A stretch of DNA of 64,000 nt from an uncultured Synergistales bacterium (GCA_905233565.1 CAJOCL010000013.1:1-64000); one strand, 5' to 3'. Counted from the stretch's first letter, positions 35,260-44,295 are shown. Program-made: numbers and translations. The notes: generated by a model not told the origin, from the letters alone.

Positions 35260-36448
35260 AAGCTATTCTCTTCGTTTCGCGGGCAATCATCAGCTCTTCA
35301 TTTGTCGGAACGACCATAACCGTAACTTTTGAATCGTCCGTGCTGACAACGGCTTCTTTGCCCCTTATGTTGTTCTTTGCGGAGTCAATCTTTACGCCCA
35401 TAAATTCGAGCTTTTTGCAGACTGCCTCGCGTGTTGCTGCGCTGTTTTCGCCGATTCCTGCCGTGAATACGATTACATCAAGCCCGCCCATTGCTACGGT
35501 ATAAGCGCCGATGTACTTGCTGATTCCGTACTCTAACATGTCGATTGCGAGCCTTGCGCGGTCATTGCCCTTTGCTGCTGCATCTTCGACATCACGAAGA
35601 TCGCTGCTTACTCCTGAAATTCCAAGCAGACCGCTCTTCTTGTTCATGAAGTTGTTCATTTCGTCGGCTGAATATTTCGTGATGTTCTGGACGAACGGGA
35701 CGCAGGCCGGATCCATGTCGCCTGTTCTTGTTCCCATGATGACACCGGCAAGAGGCGTTAAGCCCATTGAAGTATCAATACATTTTCCGTTCTTAACTGC
35801 ACTGATTGAGCTTCCGTTGCCCAAGTGGCATGTAATCATCTTGAGTGATTCCAGAGGCTTGCCGAGAATTTCGGCTGTCCTGAGAGCGACAAAATGATGG
35901 CTTGTTCCGTGAGCTCCGTAACGTCTTACCCTGTGAGTTTCATAGAACTCCCAAGGAAGTCCGTACATGTAGGCATAATCGGGCATTGTCTGGTGGAAAG
36001 CCGTATCAAAAACGACGACGTTCGGGAGCTTAGGCAGCGCGTGCTGAATTGCCTCGATTCCCATTATATGACCGGGATTATGAAGGGGTGCAAGAGGTAT
36101 GCACTGTCTGAGGCCGTCCATGACTTTATCATCAACGAGAACTGACTCTTTGTATAAATCTCCGCCGGAAACTATGCGGTGTCCTGCTGCTGAAATTTCA
36201 TCAAGCGATTTAAGAACGCCATGATCTGAATCAAGCAGTGCCTCAAGTACGAGCTTCATTGCTACTTTGTGATCTTTTATGGGCGTTTCTAATTTGAAAG
36301 GGTCTGCGCCGGTCTTTCTGTGGGTGATATTTGAGCCGTCAATTCCTATTCTGTCAACAAGACCTTTTGCCGAGACTGACTCATCTTCCATGTCGAATAA
36401 CTGATACTTGAGTGAGGAACTGCCGCAGTTGATTACGAGAATTTTCAT
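35252..36448 (-). CDS. ackA: Acetate kinase
   Basis: 398 residues, usual length. It has Asn-Cys-Gly-Ser-Ser-Ser-Leu-Lys-Tyr-Gln at the N-terminus, Asp-Thr-Ala-Phe-His-Gln in the middle and the Thr-Gly-Asp-Met-Asp-Pro and Thr-Ala-Gly-Ile-Gly-Glu-Asn-Ser motifs. It forms ATP from acetyl phosphate. Acetyl phosphate is the product of glycine reductase, encoded about 1 kb upstream on the same strand. No phosphotransacetylase gene is in the window. Confidence 0.96.
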   Translation of the reverse strand: MKILVINCGSSSLKYQLFDMEDESVSAKGLVDRIGIDGSNITHRKTGADPFKLETPIKDHKVAMKLVLEALLDSDHGVLKSLDEISAAGHRIVSGGDLYKESVLVDDKVMDGLRQCIPLAPLHNPGHIMGIEAIQHALPKLPNVVVFDTAFHQTMPDYAYMYGLPWEFYETHRVRRYGAHGTSHHFVALRTAEILGKPLESLKMITCHLGNGSSISAVKNGKCIDTSMGLTPLAGVIMGTRTGDMDPACVPFVQNITKYSADEMNNFMNKKSGLLGISGVSSDLRDVEDAAAKGNDRARLAIDMLEYGISKYIGAYTVAMGGLDVIVFTAGIGENSAATREAVCKKLEFMGVKIDSAKNNIRGKEAVVSTDDSKVTVMVVPTNEELMIARETKRIAFA

Positions 36449-36491
36449 GACGTTTAAGAATACCTGCCTTTAATATAAAAAGATATAAAAA

Positions 36492-36581
36492 TGGCGGAGA
36501 CGTAGAGATTCGAACTCTAGGAACGGCAAGCCGCTCAGTTGATTTCGAGTCAACCGCCTTCGACCACTCGGCCACGTCTCC
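36492..36581 (-). tRNA. tRNA-Ser (anticodon CGA)
   Basis: A 90-base tRNA with a long variable arm, encoded CCA and acceptor arms GGAGACG and CGTCTCC. The anticodon loop reads CTCGAAA, anticodon CGA, which reads UCG. It lies between the LprI-like gene and ackA. Confidence 0.95.
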
Positions 36582-36653
36582 GATGCTGATTGTGATATTT
36601 GATTGACGAAATATTATAACCGCGTAACCGTTTTATTGTCAATTTTTTACGGT

Positions 36654-37313
36654 TTATTCGTACGTTCTCGGCTGAGGGGTGTATGTTCCGTCAATGCTTA
36701 TGCCGTTACTTTTAAGTTTTTCGCCTGTCTTAACGCTTATCGTGTCAAGATCCCAGAATGTTATGACCGCGCTGCCCTTGTCATTTGAAACAGTGAGAAC
36801 ATTTCCTGAGAGTTTTCCTTCAGCTTTCCAGAGAGATTTTTGGGAACCCCAAGCATAGAAATCTGCCGTTACAGTTCCCGTCTTGTCATCGTGTGTCATG
36901 TCAACCGTATAGCCGTTATCGCCCTTCGTGTGCATGGTAAAAACCCTGTCAGCGTCTTCAGGTTTCATTGAACTTGCCCATATTGCGCTTTTTATGTCAT
37001 CGATTCTGTCTTCTGTTGCCGTAGTGTAGGCCTGTACGCGTGAAAGTTTAGGATCGCTTTTCATTACGTTTTCGGCGTATTCGTCACGGGTTTTTGAAAG
37101 CCATTCGCGCTGTGAGTTCTGGAGGTGTTCAAAGTGTTCTTTTGAGAGTTTTGCTTTTGCTTCTGCCCAAACGCTTGAGAGTTCTTTTTCGGTTTTCGCA
37201 AAGTTCGGATCTTTCATCATTTCTTTATACTCAGAATCGCTGAGAGCCGCAGCCGACGACACAAGCATACTCAAAACTGCAAGGACGCTGAGAACAAAAA
37301 GAACACGTTTCAT
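36654..37313 (-). CDS. Exported LprI-like protein
   Basis: 219 residues with a signal peptide (1-23). The first half resembles the lysozyme inhibitor LprI N-terminal domain (DUF1311): a helical segment with Leu-(x)n-Ser-Gln-Arg-Glu-Trp-Leu-Ser-Lys-Thr-Arg-Asp. The second half is a beta-rich domain with no family I recognise. A periplasmic role is probable; lysozyme inhibition is only suggested by the domain name. It lies downstream of grdB, separated by a terminator. Confidence 0.6.
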   Translation of the reverse strand: MKRVLFVLSVLAVLSMLVSSAAALSDSEYKEMMKDPNFAKTEKELSSVWAEAKAKLSKEHFEHLQNSQREWLSKTRDEYAENVMKSDPKLSRVQAYTTATEDRIDDIKSAIWASSMKPEDADRVFTMHTKGDNGYTVDMTHDDKTGTVTADFYAWGSQKSLWKAEGKLSGNVLTVSNDKGSAVITFWDLDTISVKTGEKLKSNGISIDGTYTPQPRTYE

Positions 37314-37339
37314 ATATTAATCAACCTTTCATTAACATT

Positions 37340-37376
37340 AAAAAAGCCGGAAAGATTTCAATAATCCCTCCGGCTA
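37340..37376 (-). terminator. Terminator after grdB
   Basis: On the minus strand AGCCGGA and TCCGGCT enclose a loop and are followed by five or six Ts, seven bases after the grdB stop. Confidence 0.8.
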
Positions 37377-37382
37377 TGTATT

Positions 37383-38687
37383 TTACTCTGTAAAAACTGT
37401 CTGTTCCGTTATTTCAGTCTGAAGAGCCTTCAAAGCTCGTTCAACAAGCGAACGCCTCAAAATCTTTTCTTCTTCGGGCGTTTTTGAAGGATTGCCCAAA
37501 GGATGAGGAATTGCTATTGTCGGAACGATTCTGTTTGCTCCGACAGTCTGAGATATCGGGACTATCGTACACATGTGAACAACTGGTAATTTACGCTCAA
37601 TTTCTTTGACCATCGTTGCACCGCAACGAGTACAGGTTCCTCAGGTAGATGTCAGGATTACGGCCGTAACGCCGTCATTAACGAGCCTGTTCACGATTTC
37701 CGCACCGAATCTCTTTGCGTTTGCTACTGATGTTCCGTTGCCTACTGTTGTATAGAACTTGTTATGAAGTTTTCCGATTACGCCCTCTTTTTCCAAGTCT
37801 CTCAAGACATCAACGGGGAGTACCCTGTCAGCGTCCTGATCCGCGTATGTAGCGTCATATCCTCCGTGTGCAGTGCAGTATGTTTCACTTGTAAGGTCAT
37901 TAACGCCCGTAATGTCATATTCGCCGAACTTGCTTGCGCTTGAAGCCTCGATGTGATCCGGGTTGCCTTTGGGACATATACCGCCTGAAGTTACGAGAGC
38001 TATAACGGCGTTTTTCATGTCCTTTACTGCCGGCTGAGGGTCTACCCTGTCGAAAACCGGCATTTTGTACTCAGTTTCAAAAGTTTCACCCTTCAGCTTT
38101 GACACGAACATGTCAACGCATCTTTCAGCTGCAAGTTTTTCATAGAACATATTTTTACGTATACCGCGCTCTATGTAACCCTCGTCTGACGGCCTGCCGA
38201 CTGCTTCGCCCTTCAGGAGCTTTAATACAAGTTTAGCCATTGCAGGTACGGCCTTGCGCATTCCGGCGGCACTGTCGGGAGTTTCGACAATCCAAGCATG
38301 TTTACGGTACATTTCAACGCCGGGATTCTCCGGGTACATTCCTGAGATTACGGGGATTCCGAACTCTTTTGAAACAGCCTCGCACATTGCACCGCATGCA
38401 GTACCGTAACGACCGGCATTGAACGCAGGCCCGGCGATAAAAGCATCGGGCTTGTATTCCCTTATCATGTCAATTATTGCTGACGCTGCCTCGTCCATGT
38501 TCGACGCAAAATAAGAATCTCCGCAGATTACGGTTGCGACTATTTCCGCCTCACCTTTAAGCGCTCCTTTGAATGCCATTCCCGGCCCTACAACTCCTGT
38601 ACGTATTTCGGGCTTGTAATCGGCTTTTTCTTCTCCGCCTATTCCCGCGTAAAACTGGTTTATGTAGTGTACTATTCTAAACGCCAT
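37383..38687 (-). CDS. grdB: Glycine/sarcosine/betaine reductase component B, selenoprotein (UGA at 37641-37643)
   Basis: 434 residues if the in-frame TGA at 37641-37643 is read as selenocysteine (Sec349). Upstream of it 348 residues end Leu-Thr-Ser-Thr; downstream the frame continues Sec-Gly-Thr-Cys-Thr-Arg-Cys-Gly for 85 more residues to the real stop. The Sec-x-x-Cys-x-x-Cys motif is the one known in GrdB. The start ATG at 38687 has AAGGGGTG just upstream and gives the usual Met-Ala-Phe-Arg-Ile-Val N-terminus. It is the substrate-binding large chain of the reductase, next to its pro-subunit grdE. Whether glycine, sarcosine or betaine is the substrate cannot be told by eye. Confidence 0.93.
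37614..37628 (-). promoter_or_regulatory. Candidate bacterial SECIS hairpin for grdB
   Basis: On the minus strand a perfect six-base-pair stem, CGTTGC and GCAACG around a GGT loop, begins 13 bases after the UGA, the distance expected for SelB recruitment. Confidence 0.65.
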
Positions 38688-38703
38688 GACTTTCACCCCT
38701 TTC

Positions 38704-39996
38704 TTAGAGTGTGTAAGCTCCGAGCTTCGTATATCCAAGCTCGCTTGTTGCGCCGGTTATCGCCTGAAGTTCAACGGTTATTGAGCCGTCATCAGAAAGT
38801 GAACCCTGCCACCCTCCGGCAATAACGTTAGCCTCCTCCTGATAGCCTATAACTTTTTTCATGGCCGGAAGTTTAATAACTTCGTTCGCATTTCCTGCCG
38901 TAACACACGCATCGCCTTCGGGGCATGAGTCGGCCAAAGACTGGCTTGCACCGTCCTGACCTGCGTACTCGTCAGTAAGAAGAGCCGTTTTGATTCCGAG
39001 CTGTTCGGATTTCCGGCAGTTCATGATTAAATCAGCGTCAGGATTTCCGAATCCTTCTTCAGTTATAACAACTCCGTCAAGCCCTAACATTGCTGCTAAT
39101 TTCGTTGCGTAGCTTGAACTTCTGCGTTTGTCGGCGAGCGTAACATTTTCATTTGTTACGATACATGCAACAAAATTGAAGTCCTTTCCGTGACGCTTCA
39201 GCATGTCAGAAATTACGGGGTTATTAAGATGTGAATAGGTGCTGTTTTTGTCGCAGGCCGATACGCAGTTCCCTGAGACTATTGCACCGTCCATGACTTC
39301 GAGAGGCGAAATTAAAGTCGGCAGAATGCGCTTTACGTCAACGCCATATAAATATGTGTCATGAAGCAACCCCTGTGTCTGAAGCATATAAATATATCCG
39401 ACTTTCGGCAGTTCAGGGTATGAGTTCATTGCATCGCGTATTTTCGGCATTTCGTAAACTTCTGTGCTGTCAGCCTGAAGACCTGAACATGATTTCGCAA
39501 GATATGCCGCCGCTTTCAGTCCGGCCATGCGGCAGGCTGTTTCGTAGTCGTGCTTGTCCATGTTGGGATCGGACGGCTCAAGGATTAAAACGACATTGCA
39601 GGTCTTTGAGTAAGGCGTGTAATCAGCACCCGGCCCGGACATATCGATTATTCCCTCCTGAAAGCGTACGAGCTTCCCGGCGGTCAAAACTGCACAGCCG
39701 GAGAGTACGAGAGTTTTCCCCTCTCCTACCGTTTCAACATCGCTTAACATTCCCGGAAAAACCTGGCCTTTACCCTCAATTTTCCAGCGCGGTTCGATAA
39801 CGTCTTTTACGGGCATTATGCGGACACTTTCGCCGGGCATTGCGATATCAGCATCAATATTTTTGCCGAGCATGGGATCTTCTGAAATTAGAGCGATTAA
39901 TTCGGCCTTGTTAATGGCCAGCACTCCGTCAGAAAAACCCGTTTTGTCCCCGAACTTCAGGGACTTTACGTTTAACTTTTGCAGTTCCAGCTTCAT
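38704..39996 (-). CDS. grdE: Glycine/sarcosine/betaine reductase component B proprotein
   Basis: 430 residues. The Asn243-Cys244 pair in Gly-Asn-Cys-Val-Ser-Ala-Cys-Asp-Lys is the known site of self-cleavage, which turns Cys244 into the pyruvoyl group that binds the amino acid substrate. The length and motifs fit GrdE or its paralogues GrdG and GrdI. It lies between grdX and grdB with 8-16 base gaps, so the three form one operon. GrdA, C, D and the thioredoxin pair are not in the window. Confidence 0.92.
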   Translation of the reverse strand: MKLELQKLNVKSLKFGDKTGFSDGVLAINKAELIALISEDPMLGKNIDADIAMPGESVRIMPVKDVIEPRWKIEGKGQVFPGMLSDVETVGEGKTLVLSGCAVLTAGKLVRFQEGIIDMSGPGADYTPYSKTCNVVLILEPSDPNMDKHDYETACRMAGLKAAAYLAKSCSGLQADSTEVYEMPKIRDAMNSYPELPKVGYIYMLQTQGLLHDTYLYGVDVKRILPTLISPLEVMDGAIVSGNCVSACDKNSTYSHLNNPVISDMLKRHGKDFNFVACIVTNENVTLADKRRSSSYATKLAAMLGLDGVVITEEGFGNPDADLIMNCRKSEQLGIKTALLTDEYAGQDGASQSLADSCPEGDACVTAGNANEVIKLPAMKKVIGYQEEANVIAGGWQGSLSDDGSITVELQAITGATSELGYTKLGAYTL

Positions 39997-40004
39997 AATT
40001 AAAA

Positions 40005-40439
40005 TTAGACCTCCTTCACTAATAGTGATAATGACGGGGCAGTACAGAGATTTTCATTTTTTACATTATTTTTTATAAGCCTGTACCGCTCCAGACTTTC
40101 CCTCATTAATTCTGAATCAATATATGCGTAATCAGCCAGTGAATAATCATCAAGTTCATAAGGCATAATTAATTCGGAGGACCGGTAAATATTAACAGCA
40201 TTTTCAATCAGCGTCAGGGAGTCAATATCTGCAGAGCCGCTTAATTCGTCAATTATTACTGACCTGAAGGGCTGATGAGACGGCCTTAAATTTCCGCATA
40301 GGGGGTGAGTTAATATAATGCTGCCGGAATGAACGAGGCCGCGTACGGAAATCAGGACATCAAGAGACGAGCCATTAATGTAATCAGCTTTTTTGACGCT
40401 GTTACAAAGTTCTGCATTGTTTGTTATCAGCTTAAACAT
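40005..40439 (-). CDS. grdX: GrdX family protein
   Basis: 144 residues. GrdX proteins lie at the head of glycine reductase operons, and this one is the first gene of grdX-grdE-grdB. The N-terminal Leu-Ile-Thr-Asn-Asn and the later His-Pro-Leu-Cys-Gly-Asn-Leu-(x)-Pro-Ser-His-Gln-Pro are seen. Its biochemical role is not established. The ribosome binding site is a G-rich GGGGGG run. Confidence 0.8.
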   Translation of the reverse strand: MFKLITNNAELCNSVKKADYINGSSLDVLISVRGLVHSGSIILTHPLCGNLRPSHQPFRSVIIDELSGSADIDSLTLIENAVNIYRSSELIMPYELDDYSLADYAYIDSELMRESLERYRLIKNNVKNENLCTAPSLSLLVKEV

Positions 40440-40479
40440 TTTCCATTTACCCCCCTGCTTGTTATTTTCAATTTTTAGA

Positions 40480-40509
40480 ATTATAGCAACTTAACTTAAA
40501 TGAACGCAA
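40480..40509 (-). promoter_or_regulatory. Promoter of the grd operon
   Basis: On the minus strand TTGCGT (40509-40504) and TATAAT (40485-40480) are 18 bases apart, about 40 bases before the grdX start. Confidence 0.6.
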
Positions 40510-40528
40510 CTTCTTGAGTATTAAGTTG
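40487..40528. promoter_or_regulatory. Inverted repeat between the divergent grdX and tRNA-Ala promoters
   Basis: CAACTTAA (40487-40494) and TTAAGTTG (40521-40528) are inverted copies. One overlaps the edge of the grdX -10, the other the tRNA promoter -35. They could be an operator. Confidence 0.4.
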
Positions 40529-40554
40529 ACAAGAAAAGCTGACGGGCATAAAAT
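40526..40554 (+). promoter_or_regulatory. Near-consensus promoter of tRNA-Ala
   Basis: TTGACA (40526-40531), a 17-base spacer and TAAAAT (40549-40554) lie 12 bases before the tRNA 5' end. Confidence 0.85.
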
Positions 40555-40566
40555 GAATCACGCTTC

Positions 40567-40642
40567 GGGGCTGTAGCGCAGTTGGGAGCGCGCGACATTC
40601 GCATTGTCGAGGCCGGGAGTTCGAATCTCCTCAGCTCCACCA
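40567..40642 (+). tRNA. tRNA-Ala (anticodon CGC)
   Basis: 76 bases including encoded CCA. Acceptor arms GGGGCTG and CAGCTCC pair with the G3-U70 wobble that identifies alanine tRNA. The anticodon loop reads TTCGCAT, anticodon CGC, reading GCG. Confidence 0.95.
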
Positions 40643-40676
40643 GACAATAACACGAGATAAATCGTTTGAATATAAA

Positions 40677-40699
40677 AAAACCGCTCGCAAGGCGGTTTT
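40677..40699 (+). terminator. Terminator after tRNA-Ala
   Basis: AAAACCGC and GCGGTTTT form an eight-base-pair stem around a seven-base loop, ending in a short T run. Confidence 0.8.
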
Positions 40700-40872
40700 G
40701 TTGTATCTTAGACTACATTTTACTGACGGCATGACCCCCAAAAAAACAAAAATATTATTAAAGATTTTTATCTATTTAATTTAGTGTATATCAATTTCTA
40801 CGAAACTATTTATATATATTTTTTATACGTTATAATATTTATATCTTAAAAAAAAGAAACGAGGTGATGAAA

Positions 40873-41118
40873 ATGTCCAAAAAGGACAAACAATTTTATA
40901 AACTGCTCCATAAAAAAACGCTTTCAAGCGATGAAGCGGTTCGGCTCTGCGAAATAGACGGCTGGTACGAAGATACTGACAATCCGACTGACGGAAGCCA
41001 TTACCATTTAGCCCATCCAGTAAAGAAAGGTAAGATAACAGTTCCGCTAGGCAGGAAAGTCTTAAAAAAGAAAACGCTAGATTCAATTCTAAAAAATGCG
41101 GGCTTAACAGAGGATTAG
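40873..41118 (+). CDS. hicA: HicA-type mRNA interferase toxin
   Basis: 81 residues from the ATG at 40873, set by the GAGGTG binding site six bases upstream. His43 in Gly-Ser-His-Tyr-His-Leu is the HicA catalytic histidine. The ending Leu-Asp-Ser-Ile-Leu-Lys-Asn-Ala-Gly-Leu is typical. It cleaves mRNA and is held in check by HicB, encoded 40 bases downstream. A TATAAT at 40831-40836 is a likely -10. Confidence 0.9.
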   Translation: MSKKDKQFYKLLHKKTLSSDEAVRLCEIDGWYEDTDNPTDGSHYHLAHPVKKGKITVPLGRKVLKKKTLDSILKNAGLTED

Positions 41119-41158
41119 CCCTCCCTTTCAAAAATTTTAACATAAGGAATGATGAAAC

Positions 41159-41608
41159 TTGAAAAAAAAATATGTGTTTCCTGCCGTATTCGATTACTCA
41201 GAAACTCCCGGAATTAGCATATCATTTCCTGATTTTCCGGGCTGTCTGTCTGAAGCTGATGACAACGAGCAAGCAATCAGTATGGCACGGGATGCGTTGA
41301 GCGGCAGATTGTACATACTTGACCGTAACGGCGAAGATATTCCTGAACCGTCTGATCCCGTAAAACTGTTAATTACTCTAGAACCCATGCAAACTATTAC
41401 GCTTATTGACGTTAATATGCAGGTATTCAGCGAAATGGTTAAAAGCCGTTCTGTGAACAAAATGTGTACTATTCCTGAATGGCTTTTGGACGAAGGCAAA
41501 GAAGCAGGCATCAATTTTTCGCAAACCCTGCAGGATGCTGTCATGCAAAAACTCGGCATAAAGCATGAAATTAAACGCCGAAAATACAAATCCAAGCAAT
41601 ACGCATAA
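41159..41608 (+). CDS. hicB: HicB-type antitoxin
   Basis: 149 residues. The N-terminal HicB fold shows Gly-Ile-Ser-Ile-Ser-Phe-Pro-Asp-Phe-Pro-Gly-Cys-Leu-Ser and Ala-Ile-Ser-Met-Ala-Arg-Asp-Ala-Leu. The C-terminal half is helical and basic and may hold a DNA-binding domain for autoregulation. The start is TTG after AAGGA; the nearby ATG at 41152 is in another frame. A terminator follows. Confidence 0.88.
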   Translation: MKKKYVFPAVFDYSETPGISISFPDFPGCLSEADDNEQAISMARDALSGRLYILDRNGEDIPEPSDPVKLLITLEPMQTITLIDVNMQVFSEMVKSRSVNKMCTIPEWLLDEGKEAGINFSQTLQDAVMQKLGIKHEIKRRKYKSKQYA

Positions 41609-41611
41609 CAT

Positions 41612-41639
41612 TTAAGCCCTCTGAAGTCAGGGGGCTTAA
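41612..41639 (+). terminator. Terminator after hicB
   Basis: TTAAGCCCTCTG and CAGGGGGCTTAA pair over twelve bases with one wobble. The T tail is short, so efficiency is uncertain. Confidence 0.55.
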
Positions 41640-41743
41640 TTCAAATTAATACGGGCTGCCTGTTGAGGCTGATAATTATGTTTTTGTTATACTATTCAGC
41701 ATAAAAATTCGGCAATAATTTTTAACAGGAGGCAAAAAATTTC

Positions 41744-42988
41744 ATGGCAGATTACGAGATCAAAGATATAAATCTCGCCGAACGTGGACAGAAAAAAATT
41801 GACTGGGCGTGGCAATATATGCCCTCCCTTCAGTTCCTTTATGAAAAGTACAGGGATTCACAGCCCTTCAGCGGTGCGGTGATAGCGGCATGTCTTCACC
41901 TTGAGGCAAAAACGGCAAATCTTCTCATAACATTATGCAGGCTCGGCGCAAAAGTCGCAGCCTGCGGAAGCAATCCACTTTCAACTCAGGACGATATTTG
42001 TTCGGCTCTGGCAAAAAACGGCGTTCACGTTTATTCACATCGCGGAATGTCAACAGATGAGTATTTTACTTATGTCCGCAAAGTCCTGAATTACAAACCT
42101 AATGTAATAATTGATGACGGCGCGGATCTCGTCGCAACTGTTCATCAGGAAATGCCCGAATTAATCCCGAACATTCTCGGCGGTTCAGAAGAAACAACTT
42201 CAGGCGTTAAGCGTCTCAAAGCAATGAACGCTCAGGGAGTCTTGAAATTCCCGATGATTGACGTTAATGACGCTTTGAGCAAGTATCTTTTCGATAACCG
42301 TTACGGAACCGGCCAGTCAGTCTGGGACGGCTTCATACGTACTACAAACATGATCGTGGCTGGGAAAACTGTAGTTGTTGTCGGTTACGGCTGGTGCGGG
42401 CGCGGCGTTGCAATGAGGGCTCAGGGTATGGGCGCTCATGTCGTTGTTACTGAAGTTAATCCGCATAAAGCATGTGAGGCATTAATGGACGGTTTCCGCG
42501 TAATGAGCATGGAGCAGGCCGCTTCGATCGGCGATATATTCCTGACGCTTACGGGAAATATTCACGTTATACGCGCTGAACATTTCGAGCGCATGAAAAA
42601 CGGCGTTGTTCTCGGTAATGCAGGACATTTTGACGTTGAAATAAGCAAGCCCGATTTGTCGTCAATGTCTGACCATATCGAACATTTACGCGATAATATT
42701 GACACTTACGTATTGAAAGACGGAAGACGTATTAACCTTCTCGGTGAAGGAAGACTGACGAATCTTGCATGTGCTGATGGACACCCCATTGAAATTATGG
42801 ATCTCAGTTTTTCATTACAGCTTGAAAGCGCACTGCACATCTTCACGCATAAACTTGAAAAGGGACTTTACCCCGTACCTGCTGAAACTGACAGGGCGGT
42901 AATGGAGTCAAAACTCGCTGCATTGGGAATTGAAATCGACAAGATGACCGATGAACAGATCGAATATATGAAGAGCTGGCAGGAGTAA
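41744..42988 (+). CDS. ahcY: S-adenosylhomocysteine hydrolase
   Basis: 414 residues. It has Asp-Asp-Gly-Ala-Asp-Leu, Ser-Glu-Glu-Thr-Thr-Ser-Gly-Val, Asp-Asn-Arg-Tyr-Gly-Thr-Gly and the NAD-binding Gly-Tyr-Gly-Trp-Cys-Gly-Arg-Gly. It splits S-adenosylhomocysteine into adenosine and homocysteine. The length fits the short bacterial/archaeal form. It is followed five bases later by mtaD, so the pair recycles by-products of methylation. Confidence 0.95.
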   Translation: MADYEIKDINLAERGQKKIDWAWQYMPSLQFLYEKYRDSQPFSGAVIAACLHLEAKTANLLITLCRLGAKVAACGSNPLSTQDDICSALAKNGVHVYSHRGMSTDEYFTYVRKVLNYKPNVIIDDGADLVATVHQEMPELIPNILGGSEETTSGVKRLKAMNAQGVLKFPMIDVNDALSKYLFDNRYGTGQSVWDGFIRTTNMIVAGKTVVVVGYGWCGRGVAMRAQGMGAHVVVTEVNPHKACEALMDGFRVMSMEQAASIGDIFLTLTGNIHVIRAEHFERMKNGVVLGNAGHFDVEISKPDLSSMSDHIEHLRDNIDTYVLKDGRRINLLGEGRLTNLACADGHPIEIMDLSFSLQLESALHIFTHKLEKGLYPVPAETDRAVMESKLAALGIEIDKMTDEQIEYMKSWQE

Positions 42989-42993
42989 TAAAA

Positions 42994-44268
42994 ATGGCTA
43001 CACTGTTCAAAGATGTATATATTGCTGACGGTTCACGCGAAAAGGCCGAACGTGTTCACCTTCTTGTCTCAAAAGGCAGAATTTCGGAAATCATTGACGC
43101 AAAGCAAAATCCCCCTTCAGCCGACAAAATAATTTCAGGTCGCGGAAAAATGGCGGTTATTCCCGGTTTCGTTAATGCTCATACGCACGCAGCAATGACA
43201 CTTTTGCGGGGATTGGGCGAGGAAGCTCCGTTAATGGAATGGCTGCAGAATAAAATATGGCCAGTTGAGGAAAAATTAACGCCTGAATATATTTACTGGG
43301 GTACTTTATCGGCAATACTTGAAATGCTTTCAGCCGGAACTACCTGCTTTGCTGATATGTATTTCGAGATGGATAAAGTAGCTGACGCAGTCTTGAGCGC
43401 AGGAATGAGGGCAGCTCTTTGCAGGGGCATAACCGCAGGTGAACCGGGCAAAATTGAGCGTTCACTCGATAACAGCCTTGAGATTGCCGAAAAATATCAT
43501 GGCCGTGAAGGTCTCATAACCGTTCAGCTCGGCCCCCACGCGCCTTACACAGTCCCTTTTGAAGCGATGAAAAAAATCACGGAGACGGCTAAATCTCACG
43601 GATTGGGAGTACATTTTCATTTCCTTGAAACTGAGGGCGAGTTAAAAAATTTAGGAGTTGACCCGGTTAAATATCTTGAAGATACGGGATTGCTTTCGGT
43701 TCCTTATTTGACACTTGCTCATTCAGTATTCCTGAATCCTAAAGCTGAAATAAATTCAGGAAATGTAACGCTTGTTCACTGTCCCTGCAGCAACCTGAAA
43801 CTCGGCAGCGGTATAATGCCATTAAATTCATGGCTTGAACGTGATATGCCCGTAGCTCTCGGAACTGACGGGGCATCCAGCAATAATCAGCTTGACATGT
43901 GGGGCGAAATGAGAACTGCTGCCCTTCTTCACAAGGGAGTAAACAGAGACCCCGTTTGCGTAACGGCTCTTGACGTTCTCAGAATGTCAACATACGAGGG
44001 CGCAAAGGCATACGGATTTTCACAGAAAGGAATGATTCGTGAAGGCTGGTTTGCCGATTTAGTTCTCGTTAATCTCGATAAGCCTCATTATATCGGCGTT
44101 AATGAGGATAATTTAGCGGCTTATTTAGTTTACGCGGGAAGCTCGGCGGATATTACGGGGACTATGGTAAACGGCAAATGGCTTTACAGGAACGGCGAAT
44201 ATCCGACATTAGACCGTGACGAAATTTTACAGAAAGCCAGAGAGGCAAGAGAAGCTATAACAAGATAA
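42994..44268 (+). CDS. mtaD: 5-methylthioadenosine/S-adenosylhomocysteine deaminase
   Basis: 424 residues of the amidohydrolase family. Metal ligands are visible: His-Thr-His in Asn-Ala-His-Thr-His-Ala-Ala-Met-Thr, His-Phe-His in the middle, and Gly-Thr-Asp-Gly-Ala-Ser-Ser-Asn-Asn near 290. The Trp-(Pro)-Val-Glu segment is typical of MtaD. It deaminates methylthioadenosine or S-adenosylhomocysteine. Other deaminases in the family are less likely next to ahcY. Confidence 0.9.
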   Translation: MATLFKDVYIADGSREKAERVHLLVSKGRISEIIDAKQNPPSADKIISGRGKMAVIPGFVNAHTHAAMTLLRGLGEEAPLMEWLQNKIWPVEEKLTPEYIYWGTLSAILEMLSAGTTCFADMYFEMDKVADAVLSAGMRAALCRGITAGEPGKIERSLDNSLEIAEKYHGREGLITVQLGPHAPYTVPFEAMKKITETAKSHGLGVHFHFLETEGELKNLGVDPVKYLEDTGLLSVPYLTLAHSVFLNPKAEINSGNVTLVHCPCSNLKLGSGIMPLNSWLERDMPVALGTDGASSNNQLDMWGEMRTAALLHKGVNRDPVCVTALDVLRMSTYEGAKAYGFSQKGMIREGWFADLVLVNLDKPHYIGVNEDNLAAYLVYAGSSADITGTMVNGKWLYRNGEYPTLDRDEILQKAREAREAITR

Positions 44269-44295
44269 CTTTTTCCCTTTTTTCCTTTCTTCCCT

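Noticed and set aside
37641-37643. grdB broken by a stop codon (pseudogene)
   Set aside because: The TGA is at the known selenocysteine position, with the right flanking motif and a hairpin after it.
40643-41700. Integrative element with attachment sites around hicAB
   Set aside because: No direct repeat of the tRNA 3' end and no integrase or transposase gene was found.
41640-41743. SAH riboswitch before ahcY
   Set aside because: The leader is about 100 bases long and I could not find a conserved fold; only a weak -10/-35 pair was seen.
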